The position numbers and the translations under genes were made by a program. A stretch of 64,000 bases of DNA. Source: RUG11551 sp045586185. Its GTDB lineage: Bacteria; Planctomycetota; Planctomycetia; Pirellulales; Thermoguttaceae. This document shows positions 39,910-47,874 of this stretch, piece after piece. A model generated the notes under the pieces. It did no database searches. It saw only the letters and a list, made by a program, of their open reading frames with translations, and was not told the origin of the DNA. The stretch is taken from positions 13,613 through 77,612 of the forward strand of contig JAZMZV010000160.1 of assembly GCA_045586185.1 (NCBI GenBank), written 5' to 3'. Within the stretch, counting starts at the first letter, position 1. Every line of letters begins with the position of its first letter.

Positions 39910-41805
39910 ATGCCAAATCCCCGCCAATTTTCATACGTTCTCACTCTCGCCGTCCTGCTGACGGTGGCGTTTTCGTGCGACGCCGTTGCGGACTCTGCCG
40001 ATAGCGGACCGAAGCCGTTCGGTCCGATGTCAATGAGTTTTCTTGACGACGATACGCTCTTGATTATGCAGCAGGACGCCCGCCGGCTGGACTGGTTTTC
40101 TCTTACGGAACGGAAAGCTCTCGATTCTGTTACGTTGCCGGACGAGCCGCATTTTATGCTCGTCGATTCCGGGTCATCCAAGGCGTTCGTCTCTTCTGGA
40201 TGGGTTAACGGCTCAGTTTACGAGATTGACCTGAATTCAAAAAAGATCGTCCGAACGTGGAGCGGGATTCATTCCCCCTGGGCGCTGGCAAAGACGACGC
40301 AAAAACTCTACGTGGGACGGCGGTTTCATAACGACGTTTTGATTATCGACCTCAATTCCGGGAACATGGAAGAAAAGACCATTCCCGTTGTTCGCGAGCC
40401 GACCACGATGGTTCTCTCGCCGGACGAAAAGACGCTTTACGTCGGCAACGCCTTAACCGCCGGACCGGCAAACAGCGTCAACGTTGCGACCAGTATCTCC
40501 CAGATTTCGCTTGCAGACAAGTGCATTAAGGAGATTCCGCTCGTCGACGGCTCCAACGTCATTCGCGGCATGGCGATTTCCCAAGACGGTCAATGGCTGC
40601 TGGCGGTTCATAATTTATCGTCACACCGCACGATTACCACTCAGTTGGCAGGCGGCTGGACAAGTCAAAACGGCTTGACGATTTACAACGTTACAACCGG
40701 CGGGGCGGCGGCGACGTATCTGATTGACGATTCCTATTTAGGCGCGCCCAATCCGTGGTCGGTAGAATTCTCTCCCGACGGGAAACTGCTGGCGATTACC
40801 GTTGCTGGAGGACGGGAGATTCAGTTCTTTTCCGTCGAGGCGCTGATCAAACAGGTCAACCGCGACACGCGCAACATGTCGCTTCTTCTGCCGATTTACT
40901 ACGACGTCGGCTCGTTTTTCAACTCGGCGAAAAGAATTCGCGTTCCGGAGCTTATTGGTCCGCGCGCTCTGGCGATGAACGACAAGTACACCGTCGCCGC
41001 CGGGTATTTTTCCGACAATCTTGCCGTCTTTGACCGCGTAGACGCCCCTGTTGCCGATGGCGATTACAAGTTCCCTGCCAAGCGCTTCACCAGCTTTCAG
41101 CCGCGCATCGTCCCGCTCGGTCCTGCGCCTGTACTTAATGCCGTTCGACGTGGCGAGATACTCTTTCACGACGGCGAGGCGTCGTCGGAATCCTGGCATT
41201 CCTGTGCGACGTGTCACCCGGACGCTCGCGTTGACGGCATGAACTGGGATCTGCTCAACGACGGGACGGGCAACCATAAAAGTACCAAGTCCATGGTCTT
41301 GGCGCACAAGACGCCGCCGTGCATGGCTCTGGGCGTTCGCGCCAACGCAGAAGCCGCCGTCGCCGCCGGGTTCGTTCACATTCACTTTATGCCCCGCCAG
41401 CAGTCGGAATACAACGACGTCGACGAGTACCTCAAGGCGCTCGTTCCCGTCCTTGGTCCCGCAATTCAACCAGACGGAACGCTGTCGGAGTCCGCAAAAC
41501 GCGGCAAGCGTCTTTTCCACAGCCCCAAGACCGGCTGCGCATCCTGTCACAGCGGACCGTATTTGACGGATTTAAAAATGCACGACGTCGGGACAGAGGC
41601 GCACAACGATTTCGGCGAGTCCGAGTTCGACACGCCGTCTTTGATTGAGATTCACCGAACCGGGCCGTACCTTCACGACGGTCGTTACACGACGTTGGAA
41701 GACCTGCTTTTCAAAGGGCTTCACGGCGACTTGAAAGGAGAACGGCTCAACCAGCTCACCGACCAGGAAAAAGCCGACTTGATAAACTATCTTCTGTCGC
41801 TGTAG
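39910..41805 (+). CDS. Propeller-cytochrome c protein
   Basis: This 631-residue protein has a signal peptide (1-27, ending DAVAD). Residues ~35-380 form a YVTN-type beta-propeller (TMVLSPDEKTLYVGNA, EFSPDGKLLAITVAGG). The C-terminal part has two c-type haem sites: Cys432-x2-Cys435-His436 (CATCH) and Cys543-x2-Cys546-His547 (CASCH), each followed by a distal region like that of di-haem cytochrome c peroxidase/MauG proteins (LHDGRYTTLEDLL). It is periplasmic and probably redox-active, perhaps an electron-transfer or oxidase-like protein. The substrate is unknown. There is no operon partner. Confidence 0.82.
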   Translation: MPNPRQFSYVLTLAVLLTVAFSCDAVADSADSGPKPFGPMSMSFLDDDTLLIMQQDARRLDWFSLTERKALDSVTLPDEPHFMLVDSGSSKAFVSSGWVNGSVYEIDLNSKKIVRTWSGIHSPWALAKTTQKLYVGRRFHNDVLIIDLNSGNMEEKTIPVVREPTTMVLSPDEKTLYVGNALTAGPANSVNVATSISQISLADKCIKEIPLVDGSNVIRGMAISQDGQWLLAVHNLSSHRTITTQLAGGWTSQNGLTIYNVTTGGAAATYLIDDSYLGAPNPWSVEFSPDGKLLAITVAGGREIQFFSVEALIKQVNRDTRNMSLLLPIYYDVGSFFNSAKRIRVPELIGPRALAMNDKYTVAAGYFSDNLAVFDRVDAPVADGDYKFPAKRFTSFQPRIVPLGPAPVLNAVRRGEILFHDGEASSESWHSCATCHPDARVDGMNWDLLNDGTGNHKSTKSMVLAHKTPPCMALGVRANAEAAVAAGFVHIHFMPRQQSEYNDVDEYLKALVPVLGPAIQPDGTLSESAKRGKRLFHSPKTGCASCHSGPYLTDLKMHDVGTEAHNDFGESEFDTPSLIEIHRTGPYLHDGRYTTLEDLLFKGLHGDLKGERLNQLTDQEKADLINYLLSL

Positions 41806-41843
41806 GGAAAGACTATTTACCCCCAGATTTTTCTATTCATATC

Positions 41844-42028
41844 CCCACGTCTTTAGACGTGGGTAAAAATAATCATTCAAATAAGGGGGATAAAACACGG
41901 ACCCCAAAAACGCCTCTCTCCCAATCCTCTCCCCGCCCCTGTTGGGGCGGGGAGAGGATTGGGATTTGTTCGTTAATATTTCATTTATGTTGTTACTATT
42001 CCCACACCTAAAGGTGTGGGCTACGATA
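41844..42028. repeat. REP palindrome pair around a long hairpin
   Basis: CCCACGTCTTTAGACGTGGG (41844-41863) and CCCACACCTAAAGGTGTGGG with CTACGATA (42001-42028) are inverted with respect to each other and flank the hairpin at 41919-41964. The right-hand copy matches the element at 1484. A CCTCACAGC/GCAGTGAGG near-palindrome follows near 42046-42065. The 335-bp gap holds no gene. Confidence 0.7.
41919..41964. repeat. 21-bp perfect stem with TGTT loop
   Basis: The arm 41919-41939 and its exact complement 41944-41964 are 21 bp long. The inner word is CTCCCCGCCCC and the loop TGTT. It would form a very stable hairpin between convergent genes and could stop both. Confidence 0.75.
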
Positions 42029-42140
42029 TTATGATTATTGTTTTCCTCACAGCTAAAGCAGTGAGGAAAAAGCGTCATAGAGTCAATACGCCATTTCTTG
42101 GAACTTACTCAACATCAGAATTCACGCCCTACAGAAACGT

Positions 42141-44837
42141 TTAATCTCTGCTCCTTCGTCTGTATCCTTTCCTAAGAATAGATATAATTATTACGACAAT
42201 TGCCAAAAACAGAATCGCTATCGCGCCGTTAAAAATATAGTCGCGGCTTATGAGATATCGAATTATTTCCGGTTTAATGTCATTATCTTCATACAGTTCA
42301 AGCCAATAGGGAATCCACGTTTTATCTATTTTAGGATTGACGTTAGCGCCATGTTCGACAAGATAGCGAACGATTTCTAAATCGTTATTATCAACAGCGC
42401 ACATTAAAGCAGTATTGCCGAATGTATACTTATAATTGACGTCAATGCCGTGTTCTACAAGATAACGCGTCATTTTTCGATTATGCTTTTCAACAGCGTA
42501 TCGTAACGCATTTCCATAGGAATTCACAGCGTTGATATCGGCGCCATGTTCAACGAGAAGTTTTATGGCGTCGTAATCGTTATGATTCGCGGCGTAAAGC
42601 AGCGGTAAACAGTCATCCGTACCAGAAATTTCGACGTCCGCGCCATGGTCGAGAAGCGTCTTGATCTTAACCAAATCTCCATCTTCAATAAAAAGGTCCA
42701 AAAGAGGGTCTTCATCACACCATTCTTCTCCTAATAAACATCTGTTGATCCTTAAATTGACGTCCAACCCATTATCGACAAGCCATTGAAAAATTTCTTC
42801 GTCGTCGATTATATTTTCGTTAAATATAAACTGAATAGCGCCTTCTAAAGGCGTTGTCAGATTGTCTGCTTTAGAGTTTATATCCAGTCCCTGTTTAATC
42901 AACCACTGAAACAGAATCCAGTTATCGCTCCGGACGGCGTAATGCAATAATGTGGCGCCGCTTTCCGCTTTAGCGTGAACATCGCACCCTTGATTAACGA
43001 GCCATTGAACCAGTCTCAAATTGCCGCTGCCGACAGCGGGAAACAAAACCGTTCTGCCGTCGCTGTCTTTTAACTTTAAATTCAAACCATTCTTGACCAG
43101 CCACTGAACCAGTTCCAGATTTCCGCTTCTGGCTGCGGAAAACAAGAGAAGCGTACACTCCTCCTCGTCATTAACGTTAAACGTTACTCCCTGTTTTACC
43201 AGCCATTGTACCAATTCCAAATTCCCGCTTTCGGCAGCTGAAGACAAAAATACGAAACGGTCATTTTCATCTAAATTCAAGTTGCGATTAAACAAACTCT
43301 GCACCAGTTTCAAATCGCCTTGTTGGGCTGTCATAGATAAAATTGAAAAGTGTTGCGCTCTGATTTCTTTAAGCTGAGCGCCATGATCAATCAAATAACG
43401 CGCTATAACGGTTTTGTTATTGCGAAGAGCCAGCCGCAATAATGAGGGTTTAGAAAAGCTTTCGTCATTTTCCTCATTGGGACTGTCTATAACCGCGCCA
43501 TGTTCTACAAGATAACGAACCATTTCATAATCGCCTGCTTTAACCGCGATATACAACGGCTCCCTCCCGTATTCATCCGGTTTATTGACGTCTGCACCGA
43601 CAGAAACAAGCCATTTAACCAGTTTCATGTTTCGACTTAGAATAGCTTTTGGAAAAAGGTCCTGACAAAACTCTTTAACGTCACACCCATGTGCGGCAAG
43701 CCATTGAACCAGCTCCAAATTCCCGCTCAGAACAGCGGCGCACAAAACGTCTTTGTCTTCTAATGCGATGTCGTTAATCTCAGCCCCAGCTTCAATCAGA
43801 CATTGAACCACAGACAACTTCCCCAATTGTGCTGCATAGCATATTGGGGTTTCCTTAACGTCCTCAGACAGATTGGGATCCAAGCCGTTTTTCACCAGCC
43901 ATTGAATCATCTCACAGGAACCGCCGTCAATGGCGTAATACAAAAGGCTATAATTATTGACGTCTTTTTCATGAATATCAGCGCCCTGTTCAACAAGCCA
44001 CTGAACCATCTCCAGATTTCCGCTCTGAACCGCATAGTGTAACACGGAATACTTCTCATCCATACGTTTCTCGAGATCCAATCCCTGTTCGACAAGCCAC
44101 TTAACCAATTGCAAATTCCCGCTCCTTGCTCCAGAATGCAATAAAGACCTGTCTCTCATGGTCAAAACGCCGATGTCAGCGCCTTGCTCAACCAGCCATT
44201 GAACCAGCTCCAAATTCCCGCTTTGTGCCGCGTAATGCAGTACAGACACGCTAGAGTTATTTTGGACGTTAATACTGGCGCCCTGCTCTGCCAGCCATTG
44301 AACCAGTTCCAAACTACCACTTCGGGCGGCATAGTGCATAACGCTTAATTCTCGCCGGGATTTTCTATTGACGTTTGCGCCCTGATTGACCAGCCATTGA
44401 ACCAGTTCCAGATTCCCGCTTCGGGCGGCGTAATGGATTATCGTGCGAACGTTATGACCTCGCCAAATATTGACGCCATGCATCGTCAGCCACTGCACCA
44501 GTTCCAGACTCCCGCTTTGAGCGGCGTAATGCGCGACGGTGTACCCTTCTTCAGTGATGACGTTGATGTCCGCGCCTTTCTCGATAAGAGTTTTAACGCG
44601 CTCTATATCGCCCATAAACGCCGCGTAATGCAGAACGTTTTGCCCTTTGGCTTGGAATTCAAAGTCAAAATTCCCGGTTTGAAACATCTCCTCAAACCGT
44701 TCGACACAGACTTTGCCAAAGCATTGTTCCGCTTCCTGAACGCGTTTATCCAAAGCAGAACCGTCCGCAAAACACACGCCCGCGGCGCTTATCATAAGTA
44801 GAACGAAAAAGGAGAGAACGGCTTTTCGGAGCGTCAT
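42141..44837 (-). CDS. Secreted ankyrin-repeat protein, C-terminally anchored
   Basis: The ATG at 44837 gives 898 residues (a GTG at 44873 would add 12). A signal peptide (1-24, ending CFADG) is followed by about 25 ankyrin repeats with the unit AARSGNLELVQWLVEQGADIN, many nearly identical. A single membrane helix lies near the C-terminus (IFNGAIAILFLAIVVIIISIL) and then a basic tail. It is probably an envelope or periplasmic interaction scaffold. Secretion of so many ankyrin repeats suggests host or neighbour contact, but this is inference. Confidence 0.85.
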   Translation of the reverse strand: MTLRKAVLSFFVLLMISAAGVCFADGSALDKRVQEAEQCFGKVCVERFEEMFQTGNFDFEFQAKGQNVLHYAAFMGDIERVKTLIEKGADINVITEEGYTVAHYAAQSGSLELVQWLTMHGVNIWRGHNVRTIIHYAARSGNLELVQWLVNQGANVNRKSRRELSVMHYAARSGSLELVQWLAEQGASINVQNNSSVSVLHYAAQSGNLELVQWLVEQGADIGVLTMRDRSLLHSGARSGNLQLVKWLVEQGLDLEKRMDEKYSVLHYAVQSGNLEMVQWLVEQGADIHEKDVNNYSLLYYAIDGGSCEMIQWLVKNGLDPNLSEDVKETPICYAAQLGKLSVVQCLIEAGAEINDIALEDKDVLCAAVLSGNLELVQWLAAHGCDVKEFCQDLFPKAILSRNMKLVKWLVSVGADVNKPDEYGREPLYIAVKAGDYEMVRYLVEHGAVIDSPNEENDESFSKPSLLRLALRNNKTVIARYLIDHGAQLKEIRAQHFSILSMTAQQGDLKLVQSLFNRNLNLDENDRFVFLSSAAESGNLELVQWLVKQGVTFNVNDEEECTLLLFSAARSGNLELVQWLVKNGLNLKLKDSDGRTVLFPAVGSGNLRLVQWLVNQGCDVHAKAESGATLLHYAVRSDNWILFQWLIKQGLDINSKADNLTTPLEGAIQFIFNENIIDDEEIFQWLVDNGLDVNLRINRCLLGEEWCDEDPLLDLFIEDGDLVKIKTLLDHGADVEISGTDDCLPLLYAANHNDYDAIKLLVEHGADINAVNSYGNALRYAVEKHNRKMTRYLVEHGIDVNYKYTFGNTALMCAVDNNDLEIVRYLVEHGANVNPKIDKTWIPYWLELYEDNDIKPEIIRYLISRDYIFNGAIAILFLAIVVIIISILRKGYRRRSRD

Positions 44838-44998
44838 TGGACTTACTATTTTATATAGAGAGGAATAATGCACAAAGAATTGACTCCAACGTCAATTTAA
44901 CAATAATTATAATTAGAATTAGATTATTTGCAATAGGGCGACGGGAAAACAAGGGCGAGAACGGGGATTACCAGCTCAAAAAAATTTTTTGAACAATC

Positions 44999-45026
44999 TT
45001 GACAGATATATCGTATATGATATAAT
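44999..45026 (+). promoter_or_regulatory. Promoter of the toxin-antitoxin pair, leaderless, with palindrome
   Basis: TTGACA (44999-45004) and TATAAT (45021-45026) are 16 bp apart. The toxin ATG at 45033 is 7 bp after the -10 box, so the transcript would be leaderless. The spacer ATATATCGTATATGATAT contains an inverted repeat, a plausible operator for the antitoxin. Confidence 0.7.
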
Positions 45027-45032
45027 AGAGAC

Positions 45033-45398
45033 ATGAAATATCAAATACGTTTTTACGATTTGCCTAAAAGTCAAAAAGTTCCTATTGAGGATTTTTTGGA
45101 AGAATTGAGGCGCGACAATCCTAAGTTACACATCAAAACAGTTCGTAACTTGGAATTGCTGTCCGATTACGGTTCGGATTTAGGCGCTCCATTTATTAAA
45201 TACCTTGAGGATGGCATTTACGAATTACGGAGCGTATTTGGATCAAATGCTACTCGTATTTTTTATTTCTTCTTTTCCAAAGAAGAAAATGTTATTGTAT
45301 TAACAAACGGTTTTTTGAAAAAAACACAAAAAACCCCTATTCACGAATTAGAAAAAGCTAAACAATATAAATCAGAATACGAATCAAGACAATCATGA
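45033..45398 (+). CDS. HigB/RelE-type toxin
   Basis: This 121-residue protein matches the phage-derived Gp49-like/HigB family (RelE/ParE superfamily). It has FYDLPKSQKVPIEDFLEEL, RNLELLSDYGSDLGAPFIKYLEDGIYELRSVFGSNATRIFYFFF and the VIVLTNGFLKKTQKTP strand. Such toxins cleave mRNA on the ribosome. It overlaps the antitoxin gene by 4 bp (toxin first, as in higBA) and its promoter touches the ATG. Confidence 0.85.
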   Translation: MKYQIRFYDLPKSQKVPIEDFLEELRRDNPKLHIKTVRNLELLSDYGSDLGAPFIKYLEDGIYELRSVFGSNATRIFYFFFSKEENVIVLTNGFLKKTQKTPIHELEKAKQYKSEYESRQS

Positions 45399-45670
45399 CC
45401 AAAACATTTGAACAATATCGAGAAAAACTTTTGAACGATCCGGAATTTGTTGAACAGTACGATCAGTTTGAACCTGAATACCAGCTGGTTCGTCAGATCA
45501 TTGAAGCTCGCATTGAACAAAAGCTGACTCAAAAGGAACTGGCTCAACGAATCGGAACCAAGCAAAGCAATATTGCCCGGCTGGAAAGCGGAGCAAGCAA
45601 TCCCTCACTGCAATTTCTCAAAAGGGTAGCGCAGGGGTTAGGCAAGAATTTGTCAATTTCATTCAAATGA
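45395..45670 (+). CDS. HigA-type XRE antitoxin
   Basis: This 91-residue protein has an N-terminal toxin-binding helix and a Cro/CI-type HTH (QKLTQKELAQRIGTKQSNIARLESGASNPSLQFLKRVAQGLG). The start overlaps the toxin stop by 4 bp (ATGA), indicating translational coupling. It neutralises the toxin and should repress the promoter at 44999-45026 through the spacer palindrome. Confidence 0.87.
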   Translation: MTKTFEQYREKLLNDPEFVEQYDQFEPEYQLVRQIIEARIEQKLTQKELAQRIGTKQSNIARLESGASNPSLQFLKRVAQGLGKNLSISFK

Positions 45671-45687
45671 TTTTGGGAAATTGAGGC

Positions 45688-45846
45688 AATAGGCAAGAGG
45701 CAGTAGGCAGTAGGAACGCAAGCGCTTCAAAAACTATTGCCTTCGTGGGGTTCACCAACGGCTATTAATGTTGAACTGCTACTCAGTTCTATAGGAACGC
45801 TATCGCATCTTTTTAAAAACTATTGCCTACTACCTACTGCCTACAG
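45688..45846. repeat. Heptamer element, AATAGGC type, split by another repeat
   Basis: AATAGGC AAGAGGC AGTAGGC AGTAGG, core ACGCAAGCGCTTCAAAA with CTATTGCC, then a different element including GAACTGCTACTCAGTTC, then a second TCTTTTTAAAAACTATTGCC and GCCTACT units. It looks like a heptamer element interrupted by another repeat. The remaining gap 45847-46085 holds the mgtE promoter and leader. Confidence 0.65.
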
Positions 45847-45865
45847 TCAATCTGTCCTCCGCTCC

Positions 45866-45893
45866 TTGTCAAAATTCTCATTTTTGATAAAAT
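45866..45893 (+). promoter_or_regulatory. Candidate mgtE promoter
   Basis: TTGTCA (45866-45871) and TAAAAT (45888-45893) are 16 bp apart. The leader of about 185 nt contains a CGACGG/CCGTCG hairpin near 45930-45945. I do not recognise a magnesium riboswitch in it. Confidence 0.45.
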
Positions 45894-46085
45894 AGATTAT
45901 AATATAAAGTTGCAATATGTGGAGTTCGACGGCTTACCGTCGCTTTCATTACCATAACCGCCGAGAACAACAAAAAACGTAATTCGTGCAGATAACGCAA
46001 TGAACAATAAACGAAAATTATTGATCGAACATAATTTGCACGAAAGACATACTTGGAAATTCTTAACTTTTTCCCTTTAAAAGCG

Positions 46086-47498
46086 ATGTCAAGCCGTCGC
46101 ACTCCAAAAATGACGCCCATGATCAATACGCTGTATCTTCCTGAACTTCGTGAAATGTTGGCGAACGACGACAAACAAGGTCTCAAAGAATTCTGCGAGG
46201 CGTTGCACCACCCGTACCAAACGGCGGAGTTTATGGAAGGGCTTACTGCGGAGGAATGCTGGGCGGTTCTTCGCTGCGCGGACATGTCCGACCGCGTCGA
46301 CATCTTCCTGTATCTTCCATGGGAAAAGCAGGTGGAGATGTTCGAGACGGGCGATCCGAAAGAAGCCGGCGAGTTCATCGCCTACCTGCCTCCTGACGAC
46401 CGCGTCGACCTTCTCAACGAACTGCCGGACGAAATCGCCGAACGAATCATGCAGATGGCTCCGGAGGAGGATCGGCACGATATTCAGCGGCTGTCGCAGT
46501 ACGACGAAAACACCGTCGGCGCTATCATGACCACAGCCGTGGCGAAGATCACGGAAAACCTCACTCCCCGCGAGGCGGTCGAAGCCGCGAAAAAGCAGGC
46601 GGAGGAAATGGAAACGATTTACTATTTGTACGTCGTTGACGAGGAAGACCATCTTCGCGGGCTGCTCACGTTCCGGGAACTGATCTGTTCGCTGGGCAAG
46701 CCGGACGTCAAAGTGTCCGACATCATGGAGCGAAACCTCATCACCATCAAGCCGACCGAGGACCGGGAAGAGGCGTCGATGCTTGTTGCCAAGTACGACG
46801 TGCTGGCTCTGCCGGTGGTCGACGACGAATACCATCTAATCGGGATTATCACCCACGACGACGTCATGGACGTTGTTATTGACGAGGCGGAAGAAGACGC
46901 TCAGATCGCAGCCGGCGTTAGCCCCCTCGAAGGGGACTACCTGGACTCGCCGATTCACACGATCGTCTGGAAGCGCGGCATGTGGCTGGTGATTCTGTTT
47001 ATCGGCGCGTTCTTAACGGCGTTTACGCTCGACCGATACGACGAAAAATTGTCGCAGGCGATCTGGCTTGTTATTTTCGTCCCGATGATTGTCTCCGCCG
47101 GCGGAAACTCCGGGAACCAGTCTGCGACGCTGGTAATTACGTCTTTAACCAACGGGTCGATTCACCCCTACGATGCGTTAAAAGTGTTCCGGCGCGAAAT
47201 TGTAATTGGACTGTCGCTGGGCTGTATTCTGGGTCTGGTCGGGATTGCATACGCCTTGGGATACTCGTGGATTAACGGTATAGACGACTGGATACGGGTG
47301 GCTCTCATCTTGCCGATAACGCTAATTCTGGTCGTCCTATGCGGCTCGGTAATTGGGGCGATGCTGCCGCTGTTCTTCTCAAAAATCGGGCTTGACCCGG
47401 CTTTGATGAGCAACCCGTTTGTCGCGGGAATTATCGACGTCATGGGACTGGTCATTTACCTCCACGTCGCGTTTCTCTTCCTGCCGGGGCTGCATTAA
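46086..47498 (+). CDS. mgtE: Magnesium transporter MgtE
   Basis: The ATG at 46086 gives 470 residues (an in-frame TTG 33 bp upstream is unlikely). The N-domain is a run of MgtE helical repeats (about 10-130). Two CBS domains follow (about 135-265; VYVVDEEDHLRGLLTFREL, VAKYDVLALPVVDDEYHLIGIITHDDV), which sense Mg. The transmembrane part (about 290-470) has the pore motif MIVSAGGNSGNQSATLVI and five helices. This is a channel-like Mg importer gated by the CBS/N domains. Confidence 0.95.
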   Translation: MSSRRTPKMTPMINTLYLPELREMLANDDKQGLKEFCEALHHPYQTAEFMEGLTAEECWAVLRCADMSDRVDIFLYLPWEKQVEMFETGDPKEAGEFIAYLPPDDRVDLLNELPDEIAERIMQMAPEEDRHDIQRLSQYDENTVGAIMTTAVAKITENLTPREAVEAAKKQAEEMETIYYLYVVDEEDHLRGLLTFRELICSLGKPDVKVSDIMERNLITIKPTEDREEASMLVAKYDVLALPVVDDEYHLIGIITHDDVMDVVIDEAEEDAQIAAGVSPLEGDYLDSPIHTIVWKRGMWLVILFIGAFLTAFTLDRYDEKLSQAIWLVIFVPMIVSAGGNSGNQSATLVITSLTNGSIHPYDALKVFRREIVIGLSLGCILGLVGIAYALGYSWINGIDDWIRVALILPITLILVVLCGSVIGAMLPLFFSKIGLDPALMSNPFVAGIIDVMGLVIYLHVAFLFLPGLH

Positions 47499-47507
47499 AT
47501 ATAGAGT

Positions 47508-47578
47508 ACTTAGTGCATAGTACTTAGTGCATAGTACGCAAGCTTTCATCCCTATGCCCTATGCACTATACACTCCGA
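47508..47578. repeat. Heptamer element, AGTGCAT/AGTACTT type
   Basis: AGTACTT AGTGCAT AGTACTT AGTGCAT AGTACGC, core ACGCAAGCTTTCATC, right arm CCCTATG CCCTATG CACTATA CACTCC. It starts about 8 bp after the mgtE stop. The rest of the gap to 47875 is AT-rich and holds one more hairpin. Confidence 0.7.
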
Positions 47579-47801
47579 ACTACAAAAACAGGCGCATTTA
47601 TTTTCAATATACTCTGTCAATATTCCCCCTAAAAACCTGTTTTTCCACAACGATATATTATTTTGAATAAAATTTTTAAAAAATATTCGTGGATTTTGGA
47701 CGCAAATACTGGTAAAAGACTAAATAGATACTATAATATTACACATAGAGTATTGTAATAGGGTAATCCTGTACGATATATTCTATTAGCAGAAATTTCG
47801 T

Positions 47802-47839
47802 CTCTGACCAATGCGCGGGCAAACGCATTCCGGTCAGAG
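47802..47839 (+). promoter_or_regulatory. Strong hairpin in the kinase leader
   Basis: CTCTGACC then AATGCG (47802-47815) pair with CGCATT (47824-47829) and GGTCAGAG (47832-47839), 14 bp with a 2-nt bulge, ending 35 nt before the kinase ATG. No T run follows, so a structured leader or protein-binding site is more likely than a terminator. Confidence 0.45.
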
Positions 47840-47874
47840 GTTTACAATATACCTTATTTAGGAAACCGGCTCGG

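Noticed and set aside
45894..46085. Magnesium riboswitch before mgtE
   Set aside because: The leader is long enough, but I cannot find the M-box conserved blocks; only one small hairpin is visible.
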